This document shows positions 22,526 to 33,241 of a stretch of DNA of 35,989 bases, one piece after another; position 1 is the stretch's first letter; each line of letters begins with the position of its first letter. The stretch covers positions 21,100-57,088 of the forward strand of contig QIAB01000061.1 of the NCBI GenBank assembly GCA_003225455.1, in the 5' to 3' direction. The stretch comes from Acidobacteriota bacterium. GTDB lineage: Bacteria > Acidobacteriota > Terriglobia > Terriglobales > Acidobacteriaceae. The translations under genes and the position numbers were made by a program. The notes beneath the pieces were generated by a model, which saw only the letters and a list, made by a program, of their open reading frames with translations, was not told where the DNA came from and did not search any database.

Positions 22526-23980
22526 CTACTGACGCATTAGTTCCGCTGCCGAGCGCGAGGCGTACTCAAGAACACCTCCCGGCAGAATTCCCAGGTAGAT
22601 GGTTGCAAACACAGTAAGTGTCAGCGCTGCCCTGAGCCCGATGGGAGCCGCCGGAACCGGAGCTTCTTCGCGCGGTTCGCGCATGTACATCATGACGATT
22701 ATGCGCAGGTAATAATATGCGCCGATCGCGCTGTTGAGCACGCCGATAATTACTAAGCCGACCAGATTGGCCTGCAGCGCCGCGCTGAACACGTAAAACT
22801 TCGCGAAGAACCCCCCGGTAATTGGAATCCCAATCAGTGAGAGTAAAAAGATGGTCAGCGTCGCAGCGAGCAATGGCGAGCGGCGGCCCAGTCCCGAGTA
22901 GTCTTCGAGTGTAACGTAACGTTCGCCTGCGCTGGCGAAGTGACTGACAACGGCGAACGCCCCTACATTCATCGCCGCATATGACGCGGTGTAGAACATC
23001 GCAGCGGGAATCCCGCCGGACGGAAGAGCTGCAAAAGCCACCAGCAAATATCCGGCATGCGCAATGGAAGAGTACGCCAGCAGGCGCTTTACATTATCCT
23101 GCACGAGTGCGCCAATGTTGCCGAGTGTCATCGACAATGCTGCCGTCACCCAAATGAGCCATAGGCGTCCGGGAGCGTTAGCTTCGAACATGATTCTCAG
23201 CAACACGGCGAATACCGCGGCTTTGGGCGCCGTGGACATAAACCCGACCACAGGAGACGGCGCGCCTTCATACACGTCAGGAGTCCAGATGTGAAATGGC
23301 GCTGCGGCTACCTTGAAGCCCAATCCCACGAACATCAGCGCAATCCCGGCATAGGCCAGCACGGGAATCTGTCCGGAGCGAAGCACCTGGCTGATCACGC
23401 TGATGCTGGTCGATCCAGTGGCTCCGAACATCAAAGCCACGCCATACAAGAAAAATGCCGTGGCGAACGAACCAAGCAGGAAATATTTCAATGATGCTTC
23501 GCTGCTGATGGCGGCGCGGCGGCGGAATCCGGCCAGGATGTAAGTGGAAATCGATGATATCTCCAGCGCGATAAAGATCAGCACTAGCTCAACCGCTGAC
23601 GACATCAGACACATGCCCACTGCGCCGAACAAAATCAATCCGTAGTATTCGCCAGCGCGAATCTGCTGAACTTCCATGTAATCGTATGAGGTGAGGATTA
23701 CGATGGCGGTGACGGTTGTGACCAGAAAATGGAAGAACACGCTAAACGCGTCGACGTTTACCATATTCCAGAATCCCGGGCCGGGATATTGCGATTGATA
23801 GAGCGTCGCGATGATCGCGGCCAGTGAACCGAGCAGGGCGATATTTCCCAGCGTTCGCTGATTGCGACGTTCGTCAATCAGCGGATCGAGAACCATTACC
23901 GCCATCCCGAAAATCGAGAGCACCAGCTCCGGCAGAATCCGGACGTACTCAACTGCCAGAGGTGTTGCGGAGGCGCTCAT
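22526..23980 (-). CDS. nuoN: NADH-quinone oxidoreductase subunit N
   Basis: 484 residues, antiporter-like membrane subunit of respiratory complex I, with about 14 helices and part of the proton-pumping arm. Family blocks: LILFGAVGMCLMSSAVEL, FIALEISSISTYILAGFRRR, EASLKYFLLGSFATAFFLYG, GLGFKVAAAPFHIWTPDVYE and VKRLLAYSSIAHAGYLLVAF. It is last in the operon; its ATG overlaps the nuoM stop as ATGA. No terminator was found after its stop because the next convergent gene is 11 bases away. Confidence 0.95.
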   Translation of the reverse strand: MSASATPLAVEYVRILPELVLSIFGMAVMVLDPLIDERRNQRTLGNIALLGSLAAIIATLYQSQYPGPGFWNMVNVDAFSVFFHFLVTTVTAIVILTSYDYMEVQQIRAGEYYGLILFGAVGMCLMSSAVELVLIFIALEISSISTYILAGFRRRAAISSEASLKYFLLGSFATAFFLYGVALMFGATGSTSISVISQVLRSGQIPVLAYAGIALMFVGLGFKVAAAPFHIWTPDVYEGAPSPVVGFMSTAPKAAVFAVLLRIMFEANAPGRLWLIWVTAALSMTLGNIGALVQDNVKRLLAYSSIAHAGYLLVAFAALPSGGIPAAMFYTASYAAMNVGAFAVVSHFASAGERYVTLEDYSGLGRRSPLLAATLTIFLLSLIGIPITGGFFAKFYVFSAALQANLVGLVIIGVLNSAIGAYYYLRIIVMMYMREPREEAPVPAAPIGLRAALTLTVFATIYLGILPGGVLEYASRSAAELMRQ

Positions 23981-25494
23981 CTTCCTACTACCTTCGACGC
24001 CATCTGCGTAAGCGGAGCGAGGGTGGATTGCACGGCGGGATCAATAGCATTCAGCCACAGCAGGGGTGCGACTCCCATGACCAACGCGGCCGCGGCGGTA
24101 GGCCAGAGCGTGATGCGTTCGCGCAGATCGAGGTCGGGTAACACTTCGTTAATCTCGTGCGTCACTTTTCCGAAGAAAACTCTTTGATACATCCACAGCA
24201 GATAGCACGCACTCCAGATCACACCCGTTGCGCCCAGAACCCCGTACAGTGCGCTGGTCCGAAAAGTTCCGCTGAGCACGAGAAATTCTCCGACGAAACC
24301 GTTCAGCAGAGGCAATCCGATGGAAGAAAGCACAATGAAGAGAAACAGAGCGGCGTATCTTGGCATTGGCGTGGCAAGGCCGCCGAATTCGGAAATCTCG
24401 TACGTGTGCCGTCGCTCATAAAGAATCCCGGCCAGCATAAACAGCGCCCCAGTCGAGACGCCGTGAGCGAGCATCACGAATGTTGCCCCATCCAAGCCTG
24501 TCTGCGTAAAACTGAAAATTCCCAGCACCACAAATCCCAGATGGCTGATTGAAGAGTACGCAATCAGCTTCTTCATGTTCGGCTGCACCAAGGCGACCAG
24601 TGCGCCGTAGATGATTCCAATCAGCGCCAGCACTGAGATCCACCCAGCATTGGCGCGCGATTGCTCTGGGAAAAGTCCGAGATTGAAGCGCAACATGCCA
24701 TACGTGCCCATCTTCAGCAGCACGCCCGCCAGCAGAACCGAACCGGCAGTTGGCGCTTCCACGTGCGCATCAGGAAGCCAGGTGTGCAGAGGAAACAGCG
24801 GAACTTTAACAGCGAAGGCGACGAAGAACCCTAAGAATAACCAGGGCGCAGCAGTCGCGAAACCTTCCACGCCTCCGCCGCGCACCGCATTTTGAATGGT
24901 TACAAAGTCAAAGCTGCCAGTCTTCGCATAGAGCCACAAGATCGCTGCCAGCATAAACATCGACGCAATCATCGTGTATAGGAAAAACTTCACTGCCGCA
25001 TACACCCGCCGCCCGTGGCCATACATCCCGATCAGCAAAGCCATCGGGATCAGGGTAGCTTCCCAGAAAAAGTAAAAGAGAAACAAATCGAGGGATACAA
25101 AAACCCCGATCAGCGCGGTTTCCAGAATCAGCAGCAGGATAAAAAATTCCTTTACCCGCTCGCGAATCGATTTCCACGAAATAAGCACACAAAGTGGAGT
25201 CAGAAAGGTGGTCAGAACTACCAGCCATGAGGAAATTCCGTCCACCCCCATGTGGTAATGAATGTTCGGAGTTGGAATCCATGGAATGTTTACTTCATAT
25301 TGAAATCCACCTTGCGCCCGCTGCAGATGTACGGGCAAGTGCAGCGAAAGCACGAAGGCAAGCAGGGAAATCACGAGCGAGAACACGCGAATGTCGCGCT
25401 CTCGCTGTGGCACGAACAATAACAGCAGAGCACCAGCGAGCGGGATGAACGTCACCAACGCCAAAATGATCGAGTTCAATCCCGGACCATTCAT
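23977..25494 (-). CDS. nuoM: NADH-quinone oxidoreductase subunit M
   Basis: 505 residues from ATG 25494 ([19 protein letters not shown]), which overlaps the nuoL stop as ATGA; the longer frame to 25551 is spurious. Antiporter-like proton-pumping subunit. Blocks: PNIHYHMGVDGISSWLVVLT, FYFFWEATLIPMALLIGMYG, FFLYTMIASMFMLAAILWLY, VKVPLFPLHTWLPDAHVEAP, VQPNMKKLIAYSSISHLGFV and GLPLLNGFVGEFLVLSG. About 14 membrane helices. It is intact and of typical length. Confidence 0.95.
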   Translation of the reverse strand: MNGPGLNSIILALVTFIPLAGALLLLFVPQRERDIRVFSLVISLLAFVLSLHLPVHLQRAQGGFQYEVNIPWIPTPNIHYHMGVDGISSWLVVLTTFLTPLCVLISWKSIRERVKEFFILLLILETALIGVFVSLDLFLFYFFWEATLIPMALLIGMYGHGRRVYAAVKFFLYTMIASMFMLAAILWLYAKTGSFDFVTIQNAVRGGGVEGFATAAPWLFLGFFVAFAVKVPLFPLHTWLPDAHVEAPTAGSVLLAGVLLKMGTYGMLRFNLGLFPEQSRANAGWISVLALIGIIYGALVALVQPNMKKLIAYSSISHLGFVVLGIFSFTQTGLDGATFVMLAHGVSTGALFMLAGILYERRHTYEISEFGGLATPMPRYAALFLFIVLSSIGLPLLNGFVGEFLVLSGTFRTSALYGVLGATGVIWSACYLLWMYQRVFFGKVTHEINEVLPDLDLRERITLWPTAAAALVMGVAPLLWLNAIDPAVQSTLAPLTQMASKVVGR

Positions 25495-27539
25495 CGCGTC
25501 CCCATCCAAACCATATAAGCAATGACCACAGCCGCGCCCAACGCGACCCACCCAGCGTAAGAACGAATGTTGCCCGACTGCATCTGTCGCACGGTGTCGG
25601 AAACATGACGGGCGCCATCGGCGCTGTCGTTGACCGTGGCGTCAATCACGCCCTCATCGACGCCCTGCCAAAGAATGCGCCTTGAACCATCCACGACCGG
25701 ATTCACGAACAAAATCGCGTAGAGCTCGTCGACGTAATACTTATTCGCGACTGTTTTGTAGAAACCGCCAAGCGCATGCGCGATTTCCTGCGGCAATTCC
25801 GGTCGCAAATAGTAGAGAATCGCCGCAAAAACAAAGCCCAGCAGTGCGGCGAAAACGGAAATTCCGGTGAAGATCAACTCTGTCGCCCGGCTGGTTTGAG
25901 GCTCAGGTCCTTCCGTTTGCTTTTCTGGAGGCGCAATTTCACCCGCTGCGACATGCTGCGCATTCAGGGAAGGAGTTGAGGTGCGAAACACCGGTGCCAG
26001 GAACTTATCGAAGTGATTTCCGCCGCCCATTGAGCCTGGAATGCCTATCCAACCACCAATGATCGAGAGCACAGCCAGAATGACTAATGGAACCAGCATG
26101 ACGCTCGGGCTTTCGTGAATGCCGCCATGCCCGCGTGGCGCGGACCTGCCCTGAGCGACAATTGAAGGGCCCGCGCGCGAAGCCGAATGCTGGTCTTCAG
26201 TTGCTCCGCGATAGGAACCAGTAAAGGTCATGAACCACAAGCGGAACATGTAAAACGAAGTCAGAAACGCCGTGAAAAGCCCGATGAGCCAGTACGCCCA
26301 ACTCGCCTGGTAAGCCCGCCACAGAATTTCGTCTTTGCTGAAAAAGCCTGCCAGAGGCGGGATTCCCGCGATCGCCACCGTCCCTGCCGTCATCGTCCAG
26401 AATGTCCACGGAATCTTGTCTTTTAGCCCGCCCATCTTGCGCATGTCCTGCTCGCCGCCGATGGCGTGGATCACCGAGCCGGCAGCCAGGAACAGCAAGC
26501 CTTTGAAAAATGCATGCGTCATCAGATGAAAGATGGCGGCTGAGAAAGCGGCCACACCACAGGCCATAAACATGTATCCGAGCTGCGAGATCGTAGAGTA
26601 GGCCAGAACTTTCTTGATGTCGGTTTGTGCAATTCCTATGGTGGCAGCAAAGAGGGCGGTCAGCGTGCCAATGATTGCGACGACAGTTAATGCGATCGGC
26701 GCGCGTTCAAAAATCACATGCGATCGGGCAATCATATAAACGCCGGCGGTGACCATCGTCGCTGCATGAATTAATGCCGACACCGGAGTGGGTCCTTCCA
26801 TCGCGTCCGGGAGCCAGACATAAAGCGGAAGCTGTGCTGATTTCCCCGCGGCGCCAACCATCAGCAGCAGACCGATTGCAGTCAGCAGGCCGGCTCCGAC
26901 AGTTTCAGGATTCAGCGACGAGACATGCTGAAAAACCTGCTCGAAATCCAGCGATCCAAAATGTTTAATCAGCAGAAAGAGCGCGATCAGAAATCCGAAG
27001 TCGCCAACCCGGTTAACGATGAATGCTTTCTTGCCAGCCGATGCGGCCGAATCGCGGAGGAAGAAAAATCCAATCAACAGATACGACGCCAGTCCGACTC
27101 CCTCCCATCCGATAAACATCAGCAGATAGTTGTTGGCAAGAACCAGCGTCAGCATGAAGAACATGAATAGATTCAGATAGGAGAAGTAGCGGTAAAATCC
27201 GCCTTCTTCCCACATATAGCCGACGGAATAAATATGGATAAGAAGGCCAACACCGGTCACAACCAGAAGCATGACCAGCGAGAGCTGATCCAAATAGAAG
27301 GCGAAGTCCGCGCGGAAATTGCCGGCGCGAATCCACTGAGCCACGATCTCGACGTGTGGAAGATCAAGTAAAGAAAAGCGCGCCGCCACAAACAGAGCCA
27401 GACCGAACGTTGCGCCAGAAAAAGCCAGCGCCACTATGGCAACAGCCTCTCGGGTGAGCCGCTTCCCGAAAAAGCCGTTTAGGGCCGCTCCGATCAGTGG
27501 CAGGACCGGAATCAGCCAGAGATTGAGGTTCGGCGTCAT
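25491..27539 (-). CDS. nuoL: NADH-quinone oxidoreductase subunit L
   Basis: 682 residues, the distal antiporter-like subunit with the long lateral helix. Blocks: [116 protein letters not shown] and [14 protein letters not shown]. Residues about 446-473 ([20 protein letters not shown] and following) form a non-family linker before [14 protein letters not shown] and may be repeat-derived. The ATG at 27539 overlaps the nuoK stop as ATGA. Confidence 0.95.
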   Translation of the reverse strand: MTPNLNLWLIPVLPLIGAALNGFFGKRLTREAVAIVALAFSGATFGLALFVAARFSLLDLPHVEIVAQWIRAGNFRADFAFYLDQLSLVMLLVVTGVGLLIHIYSVGYMWEEGGFYRYFSYLNLFMFFMLTLVLANNYLLMFIGWEGVGLASYLLIGFFFLRDSAASAGKKAFIVNRVGDFGFLIALFLLIKHFGSLDFEQVFQHVSSLNPETVGAGLLTAIGLLLMVGAAGKSAQLPLYVWLPDAMEGPTPVSALIHAATMVTAGVYMIARSHVIFERAPIALTVVAIIGTLTALFAATIGIAQTDIKKVLAYSTISQLGYMFMACGVAAFSAAIFHLMTHAFFKGLLFLAAGSVIHAIGGEQDMRKMGGLKDKIPWTFWTMTAGTVAIAGIPPLAGFFSKDEILWRAYQASWAYWLIGLFTAFLTSFYMFRLWFMTFTGSYRGATEDQHSASRAGPSIVAQGRSAPRGHGGIHESPSVMLVPLVILAVLSIIGGWIGIPGSMGGGNHFDKFLAPVFRTSTPSLNAQHVAAGEIAPPEKQTEGPEPQTSRATELIFTGISVFAALLGFVFAAILYYLRPELPQEIAHALGGFYKTVANKYYVDELYAILFVNPVVDGSRRILWQGVDEGVIDATVNDSADGARHVSDTVRQMQSGNIRSYAGWVALGAAVVIAYMVWMGTR

Positions 27540-27838
27540 AGCTTGAGCAGATTTATCTGATCAACGTTTAGAGTTTGACGCGTGCGATAAACCGCGATAA
27601 TGATTGCCAATCCGACCGCCGATTCCGCCGCGGCGACTACCATCACGAAAAAGACAAACACCTGGCCGCTCAAGGCGTGCCACTGCGCGGCAAACGCAAC
27701 GAACGACAAATTCACGCCGTTGAGCATCAACTCGATCGACATGAAGATGGTGATGATATTGCGCTTGATGAGAAACCCCAGCACTCCGCAGGCAAACAAA
27801 ATGCCACTCAGCACCAGGTAATAGGACAGCGGTACCAT
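27536..27838 (-). CDS. nuoK: NADH-quinone oxidoreductase subunit K
   Basis: 100 residues from ATG 27838 ([20 protein letters not shown]), sharing one base with the nuoJ stop (TGATG). Three membrane helices. The conserved helix with glutamates is [19 protein letters not shown], followed by [20 protein letters not shown]. MrpC-like proton channel subunit of complex I. Usual length. Confidence 0.95.
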   Translation of the reverse strand: MVPLSYYLVLSGILFACGVLGFLIKRNIITIFMSIELMLNGVNLSFVAFAAQWHALSGQVFVFFVMVVAAAESAVGLAIIIAVYRTRQTLNVDQINLLKL

Positions 27839-28359
27839 CAACCCTCCTTCTTTGTATGCTCGATCGCTTCGGGCCGAGCCGCCAACACCACAGCGCCCAT
27901 AATGGCGATCAGCACCAGTACAGAAGTGACTTCAAAGGGCAGCAGGAAATCATGAAACAGCAGCATCGCGATTTCGCGCGGTGGCCCCGGCAGTGCGCCC
28001 ACTGGAACAGCCTGCGAGCCAGAGCGCGCGACCAACACCCACGCCAGCAAAATGCTTCCGACAAGCAATCCAGGAATTCCAAACAACACAGCTATCCGGC
28101 TGCCGCGTGTTCGCTCTTCTGCACCCGCGTTCAGAAGCATGATGACAAAAACGAACAGCACCATGATCGCGCCGGCATAAACAATCACTTGTATTGCTGC
28201 TACAAACTCCGCGCCCAGCAACAGATATTCGCCGGCCAGCGATCCCATCACGACCACTAGCGACAGAGCACTGTTGATGGGATGGCTTTGAACGAGCAGG
28301 TTCACCGCGCCCGCCACACAGACCACGCCGAAAATTAGAAACAGAACAAGATGAAGCAT
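27838..28359 (-). CDS. nuoJ: NADH-quinone oxidoreductase subunit J
   Basis: 173 residues from ATG 28359 ([20 protein letters not shown]). The open frame extends far upstream to 28683 across nuoH, but that part is not NuoJ-like. Five membrane helices with [40 protein letters not shown] and FVIMLLNAG. The highly conserved [17 protein letters not shown] helix confirms NuoJ. The 74-base gap to nuoH is where nuoI would normally sit; nothing resembling it is present. Confidence 0.92.
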   Translation of the reverse strand: MLHLVLFLIFGVVCVAGAVNLLVQSHPINSALSLVVVMGSLAGEYLLLGAEFVAAIQVIVYAGAIMVLFVFVIMLLNAGAEERTRGSRIAVLFGIPGLLVGSILLAWVLVARSGSQAVPVGALPGPPREIAMLLFHDFLLPFEVTSVLVLIAIMGAVVLAARPEAIEHTKKEG

Positions 28360-28433
28360 AGTTGTAGCGCCGCCGTTCTCAGCGACTGCTGCGTGGGCTT
28401 CGGGCCCGAATAACGCCGTCAAGCTGCCGTGCG

Positions 28434-29471
28434 CTACGCCCTGACCGCCACAATCAGCGCGGTAATTACTAAGTTCGCAATCGCCAGTGGCAACAAAAAC
28501 TTCCAACCGAAAGCCATCAATTGGTCGTAGCGAAAACGTGGCAGTGTTCCGCGAACCCAGATATAGATAAAGAGAAAGACGAAAACCTTTAACACGAACC
28601 AGAACACCGGCAGATCCTGCAACCATGCTGGGCCGAACGGCAGCCCCTTCCATCCACCAAGGAAGAGGACGGACGCCAGGCAAGCCACAGTAATCATGTT
28701 CGCGTATTCCGCCATAAAGAACATGGCGAATTTCATGGCGCTGTATTCGGTGTGATACCCAGCCACCAACTCGGTCTCAGCCTCGGGCAAATCAAACGGC
28801 ACGCGATTCGTCTCCGCGTAAGCAGCCATCAGGTAAATGAAAAACGCAACAATCTGTCCGTGAAATAGGTTCCATCTGGGAATGAAGCCCCAGAACGTTC
28901 CGCCCTGAGCATCCACAATCTCGCGCAGACTGAAGCTGCCGGCCATAATCAGAACGCCAATCAACGACAGCCCGAGCGACACCTCATAGCTCACCATCTG
29001 TGCGCTGGCGCGCAACCCGCCGAGCAGGGAATATTTACTATTGGAGGACCATCCTGCCAGCGCCACACCATAGACGCCGAGGGAGGTTACGCCCAGAATG
29101 ACCAGCAGACCAATATTCACATCCGTGATCTGCAGCGGCGTGTGAACTCCACCGATGGTGACCCAATTTCCAATTGGAATCACCGCAATCGAGGTCAGCG
29201 CAAATACGACCGCGAGCATCGGCGCTGCGATGTATAGCGGCTTATAGACATGCGGCGGAGTCAGATCTTCTTTGAAAAGAAACTTCATGCCATCCGCCAA
29301 GGGTTGTAGCAATCCGAATGGCCCAACCCGTGTGGGTCCCCAGCGATTTTGAATGTGTCCTACAACTTTTCGTTCCAGCCAAACGCAGTAAGCCACAGCC
29401 GTAAGCAGCACGAACAACGCAATTACAGTCTTGATGACCGAAACGATGATGTAGGTTTCAATGCTGAGCAA
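28434..29471 (-). CDS. nuoH: NADH-quinone oxidoreductase subunit H
   Basis: 345 residues, membrane subunit forming the quinone-access chamber with NuoB and NuoD. Blocks: WLERKVVGHIQNRWGPTRVG, GLLQPLADGMKFLFKEDLTP, GWSSNSKYSLLGGLRASAQM, SYEVSLGLSLIG, AETNRVPFDLPEAETELVAG and YHTEYSAMKFAMFFMAEYAN. About eight helices, usual length. The 33-base spacer from nuoG (29472-29504) holds nothing else. Confidence 0.95.
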   Translation of the reverse strand: MLSIETYIIVSVIKTVIALFVLLTAVAYCVWLERKVVGHIQNRWGPTRVGPFGLLQPLADGMKFLFKEDLTPPHVYKPLYIAAPMLAVVFALTSIAVIPIGNWVTIGGVHTPLQITDVNIGLLVILGVTSLGVYGVALAGWSSNSKYSLLGGLRASAQMVSYEVSLGLSLIGVLIMAGSFSLREIVDAQGGTFWGFIPRWNLFHGQIVAFFIYLMAAYAETNRVPFDLPEAETELVAGYHTEYSAMKFAMFFMAEYANMITVACLASVLFLGGWKGLPFGPAWLQDLPVFWFVLKVFVFLFIYIWVRGTLPRFRYDQLMAFGWKFLLPLAIANLVITALIVAVRA

Positions 29472-29504
29472 AGGCTTTCCTTGAAAAGGCGTTTTCAGCG
29501 TGGA

Positions 29505-31847
29505 TCAATCGGCGGCCACTTCGGCCGGTTGTTGGTTACTGTTTTCAATAACCGAGTTCAATGTCCTGGAGTACCGCCCCAAGGTTCCAGAACTGAAAAG
29601 ATTATTGTTCGCGGGTACGATCAGCTCAGGATTATGCAGCGCACCCGGTCCACTCTTCGATAACGTTGTGTGTTGATCATTGCCAGCCAGCAGATTCATG
29701 CGGGAAACATCGTAGCCGGGAACCAGCCGCTGAGTTTCATCCAAAATTGCCATAGGATCAAACGGGTTCATCTTCGGCTCCAGTCCATGCGCCTCGAGCC
29801 ACACGCCGTGGCGATCGGCCTCGCCTGACTGCGCTCCACGCGATTGTCCCATATCCGCGGGGGTGCCACGCCCAAACGGGACAAGCTTCCGGACATCAAA
29901 ACCCATCGCGTCGGCAATGCGCACAATCATCTCGAAGTCAGACTTCGTGGTTGCGACTTCGCCGGCCTTTTTAAGGATCTGCAAATCACCGCAGGTGTTA
30001 GTGAATGTTCCAGACTTTTCATAGGCGTTCGCTGCGGGCAAAACAACATCGGCCATGACAGCAGTTTCAGTGAGAAACATATCCTGTAACACGACAAAAG
30101 CTTGTGAAAATGCGAATGGATCGATTCCTAGGCGACCAATCGGATTGGCGCCAACAACGTAAAGTGCTTTTAGCCTGCCGCTTGCCCCGCTCTCAATCAT
30201 TTCCGGAATGGTCAGACCGGGCGTTTGCGGAATTCCGTGCCATTCGTCGTGAAACTTGCTCTTATCTGCAATGCGATAGTACCCAGGCAGCAGATCGGGG
30301 TAGAGTCCCATATCTGCCGCGCCACGTGAATTCGCGTAATCGGCAAGGCAGACCACCTTGGCTCCCGGAATTGAGCTGGCAAATTTTAGTAACGAGCCGA
30401 TGTTTTCGCCGCGCAGCTCAGACCCAAAGATCACAACGAGATTCTGCTCGCTGCGAAGCCTCTCACGGAGGGCCAGCCATTGGTCGCGAGACGTGACGTT
30501 CAATGCTGAATCATCACCAGCCAAAAACGCCGCAAAGGCTGCCTCGGTTCCCGTGGGAATCTGCAAAAACGTTGCCGCTTGTCGTCGCAGCTTGATTGAT
30601 TGCGAATTAACGACGTATAGCCGCGCGCGATGCAGACGCACATTGTTGCGAATCTGCCATGCTAAAAGGGGATGCTGCTCCGTCGGATCATTTCCTATCA
30701 GCAGAATTGCCGGCGCATTGTAAACATCCCGCATGCTCGCCGTCATCTCGGGCTTGCCGGATAACGCGGCAGCGAAGGCAGGGAAGTCGGCTGTGCGGTG
30801 ATGGTCAATATTGTTGGTGCCGAGCACCACGCGCGCAAACTTCTGCAGCAGATAATTTTCCTCGTTCGTCGTGCGAGTCGAGCCGACAACGCCAATTGCT
30901 CTTCCGCCCTCTCGTTCGCAAATCCGCCCAAACTCTGTGCCAATCAGCTGGAACGCTTCCTCCCAGCTTGCGGCAGTCAACCTGCCATCTTTGCGGATCA
31001 GCGGCTGCGTGAGCCGGTCTTCATGATTAGCGAAATCAAACGCGTAGCGCCCCTTGATGCAGAGGAAATCTCCATTGATGCCGCTCTTGTCGCGATTATC
31101 TCCGCGGACAATTTCCATGCCAGTATCGGAGCGGCGAACACCTAATGTCGTTTTGCAGCCGTCGGCACAATGCGTGCAGGTAGTGCCTACGTGCTTCATC
31201 TCCCACGGACGAGTCTTGTAACGATATGCTCCCGAGGTCAGCGCCCCCACCGGGCAAATATCAATGCACATACCGCATTCTTCACATTCAAGATGATCTT
31301 CTTTGTTGGGAGCGATGATCGAGCTTACTCCCCGGTTCTGCACGCCAAGCGCCCAGACGTCCATTCCTTCGCCACACACGCGCACACAGCGATAGCACAG
31401 AATGCACCGAGGCCGATCGAAGTAGACAACCGGCGACCACTGCTGCTCGTCGCGATGCTCTTTCGCCTCCATGTACTTCGATTCAGCGGCGCCGTACGCG
31501 AACGTCATATCCTGCAGCTCGCATTCGCCGCCAGCATCACATACCGGACAATCCAGCGGATGATTTCCCAGCAGGAGTTCGACCATGCCCTTGCGAGCCT
31601 GATGAATCTCTGGGCTATCAGTCGTTACTGACATGCCTTCGGTTATGACCGTAGTGCACGCAGTTTGCAGCTTGGGCATCTTCTCAATCTTCACCAGGCA
31701 CATGCGGCACGCGCCCTGAAGCGAGAGATTCGGGTAGTAACAAAAAGACGGCACTTCGATGCCTACACTTTTGCACGCCTCAATGAGCAGCGTCCCCGCA
31801 GGGGCGGTGACCTTCTTGCCGTCAACCGTGATGTTTACGTCAGCCAT
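29505..31847 (-). CDS. nuoG: NADH-quinone oxidoreductase subunit G
   Basis: 780 residues from ATG 31847 (MADVNITVDGKKVTAPAGT); the frame runs to 31898 but the extra residues are not family-like. Iron-sulfur-rich arm subunit: 2Fe-2S N1b cysteines in SFCYYPNLSLQGACRMC with a later HPLDCPVC; His-containing N5 block; N4 cysteines in CILCYRCVRVCGEGMD; and CEECGMCIDICPVGAL. The extra N7-type site CTHCADGC with a later CIKGR is retained, as in some bacteria. The molybdopterin-like domain follows. The C-terminal segment SRGAQSGEADRHGVWLEAHG lies in a poorly conserved linker. Confidence 0.93.
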   Translation of the reverse strand: MADVNITVDGKKVTAPAGTLLIEACKSVGIEVPSFCYYPNLSLQGACRMCLVKIEKMPKLQTACTTVITEGMSVTTDSPEIHQARKGMVELLLGNHPLDCPVCDAGGECELQDMTFAYGAAESKYMEAKEHRDEQQWSPVVYFDRPRCILCYRCVRVCGEGMDVWALGVQNRGVSSIIAPNKEDHLECEECGMCIDICPVGALTSGAYRYKTRPWEMKHVGTTCTHCADGCKTTLGVRRSDTGMEIVRGDNRDKSGINGDFLCIKGRYAFDFANHEDRLTQPLIRKDGRLTAASWEEAFQLIGTEFGRICEREGGRAIGVVGSTRTTNEENYLLQKFARVVLGTNNIDHHRTADFPAFAAALSGKPEMTASMRDVYNAPAILLIGNDPTEQHPLLAWQIRNNVRLHRARLYVVNSQSIKLRRQAATFLQIPTGTEAAFAAFLAGDDSALNVTSRDQWLALRERLRSEQNLVVIFGSELRGENIGSLLKFASSIPGAKVVCLADYANSRGAADMGLYPDLLPGYYRIADKSKFHDEWHGIPQTPGLTIPEMIESGASGRLKALYVVGANPIGRLGIDPFAFSQAFVVLQDMFLTETAVMADVVLPAANAYEKSGTFTNTCGDLQILKKAGEVATTKSDFEMIVRIADAMGFDVRKLVPFGRGTPADMGQSRGAQSGEADRHGVWLEAHGLEPKMNPFDPMAILDETQRLVPGYDVSRMNLLAGNDQHTTLSKSGPGALHNPELIVPANNNLFSSGTLGRYSRTLNSVIENSNQQPAEVAAD

Positions 31848-31904
31848 AATTGGTAGCGCTGTCCCGCTGGCTGGAGCATACGTCCTACCCCCGCGCAATT
31901 TGCG

Positions 31905-33224
31905 CTACGCCAGAACCGGCAACTGTTCCACTGCGCCCTGTTCCTCAAACGGGCATGGACGCCCTTCCAGGTGATCCTCGAATTCCTTCCGGAATTTCTT
32001 GATGAATGCCATAGTCGGCATCGCCGCCGCGTCGCCGAGTGGACAAAACGTTCTTCCCAGCATGTTTTCCGAAAGGTAATACATATTGTCGATGTCTTTC
32101 TTCAGCCCTCCGCCTGCATGGAAGCGAGTCAAGGTTTTCTTAAGCCAATCCGTGCCTTCGCGGCAGGGAATGCACCATCCGCAGCTCTCATGCTGATAAA
32201 ACTTCATCGTGCGCAGCGCAAACTTCACGATGCAGGTAGTCTCGTCCAGCACCACGACCCCACCCGATCCCAGCATCGAACCGGCTTTCATCAGCGTGTC
32301 AAAATCCATTGCTACGTCAATTTCGTCAGCGGTCATGATAGGAGTGCTCGATCCGCCCGGCACTACACCCTTCAGCGTCCGCCCATTCGGGATTCCGCCG
32401 CCCACTTCATAGATCATCTTTTTCAGGTTGTATCCCATCGGCAATTCGTAGACTCCCGGCCGCTCTACGTGTCCACTCAAGCAGAACAACCGTGTGCCGC
32501 CGTTTTTCGGAGTGCCAAGGCCCGCGTACCACTCCGCCCCTGCGAGAATAATGTGCGGAACGCTGGCCAAGGTTTCGGCATTGTTAATAACTGTTGGCCC
32601 GCCCCAAAGGCCGACCACAGCAGGGAAGGGAGGTCGAATTCGCGGAATGCCGCGCTTGCCTTCGAGTGATTCCATCAGCGCAGATTCTTCGCCAACTTCA
32701 TATGCCCCTGCGCCGCCATGCCAATACACGTCGAAATCGCGGCCACTGCCAAAAATGTTTTTCCCCAGGAACCCGTGCGCGTAGGCATCGGCGATCGCCT
32801 TCTGCGTAATCTCCGAGAGATAGCGGTACTCGCCTCGAATGTAGATGTACCCAGTGGTCGATCCAACTGCCAATCCGGCAATGATCACGCCCTCGATCAC
32901 GGCATGCGGGTCGTGTTCGAAAATGAGCCGATCCTTGCAAGTGCCAGGCTCGCTCTCATCTCCATTGCAAAGAATGTATTTCGGCTTTGGCGACTGCTTG
33001 GGCACGAACGACCACTTCAAACCCGTGTTGAATCCTGCCCCACCGCGCCCGCGAAGCCCGGATCTCTTCACCAGGTCCACAATCTCATCCGGTTGCATGG
33101 TGAGAGCTTTCTGGACCGCTTTGTAGCCATCAAGCTCGAGATAGCGGTCGAGATTGGTCGCACCTTGCCCGAAGCGGCGGGAGACGACCTTTACTTCATC
33201 GGGATGGGAAACGAGAGATGCCAT
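31905..33224 (-). CDS. nuoF: NADH-quinone oxidoreductase subunit F
   Basis: 439 residues. Peripheral NADH-binding subunit holding FMN and the N3 4Fe-4S cluster. NADH/FMN blocks are GLRGRGGAGFNTGLKWSFV, CNGDESEPGTCKDRLIFE and YEVGEESALMESLEGKRGIP. Cluster N3 has ESCGWCIPCREGTDW with the fourth cysteine in GRTFCPLGDAA. Oxidises NADH and passes electrons to NuoG. It starts 17 bases after nuoE; no clear Shine-Dalgarno. Confidence 0.96.
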   Translation of the reverse strand: MASLVSHPDEVKVVSRRFGQGATNLDRYLELDGYKAVQKALTMQPDEIVDLVKRSGLRGRGGAGFNTGLKWSFVPKQSPKPKYILCNGDESEPGTCKDRLIFEHDPHAVIEGVIIAGLAVGSTTGYIYIRGEYRYLSEITQKAIADAYAHGFLGKNIFGSGRDFDVYWHGGAGAYEVGEESALMESLEGKRGIPRIRPPFPAVVGLWGGPTVINNAETLASVPHIILAGAEWYAGLGTPKNGGTRLFCLSGHVERPGVYELPMGYNLKKMIYEVGGGIPNGRTLKGVVPGGSSTPIMTADEIDVAMDFDTLMKAGSMLGSGGVVVLDETTCIVKFALRTMKFYQHESCGWCIPCREGTDWLKKTLTRFHAGGGLKKDIDNMYYLSENMLGRTFCPLGDAAAMPTMAFIKKFRKEFEDHLEGRPCPFEEQGAVEQLPVLA

Positions 33225-33241
33225 TTGTAATCAGTCAGTCT

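Noticed and set aside
28360-28683. N-terminal extension of nuoJ overlapping nuoH
   Set aside because: The residues are not NuoJ-like and lie across the nuoH coding sequence; ATG 28359 begins exactly at the family N terminus.
31971-32669. Plus-strand open frame of 232 codons opposite nuoF
   Set aside because: Antisense shadow of a highly conserved gene.
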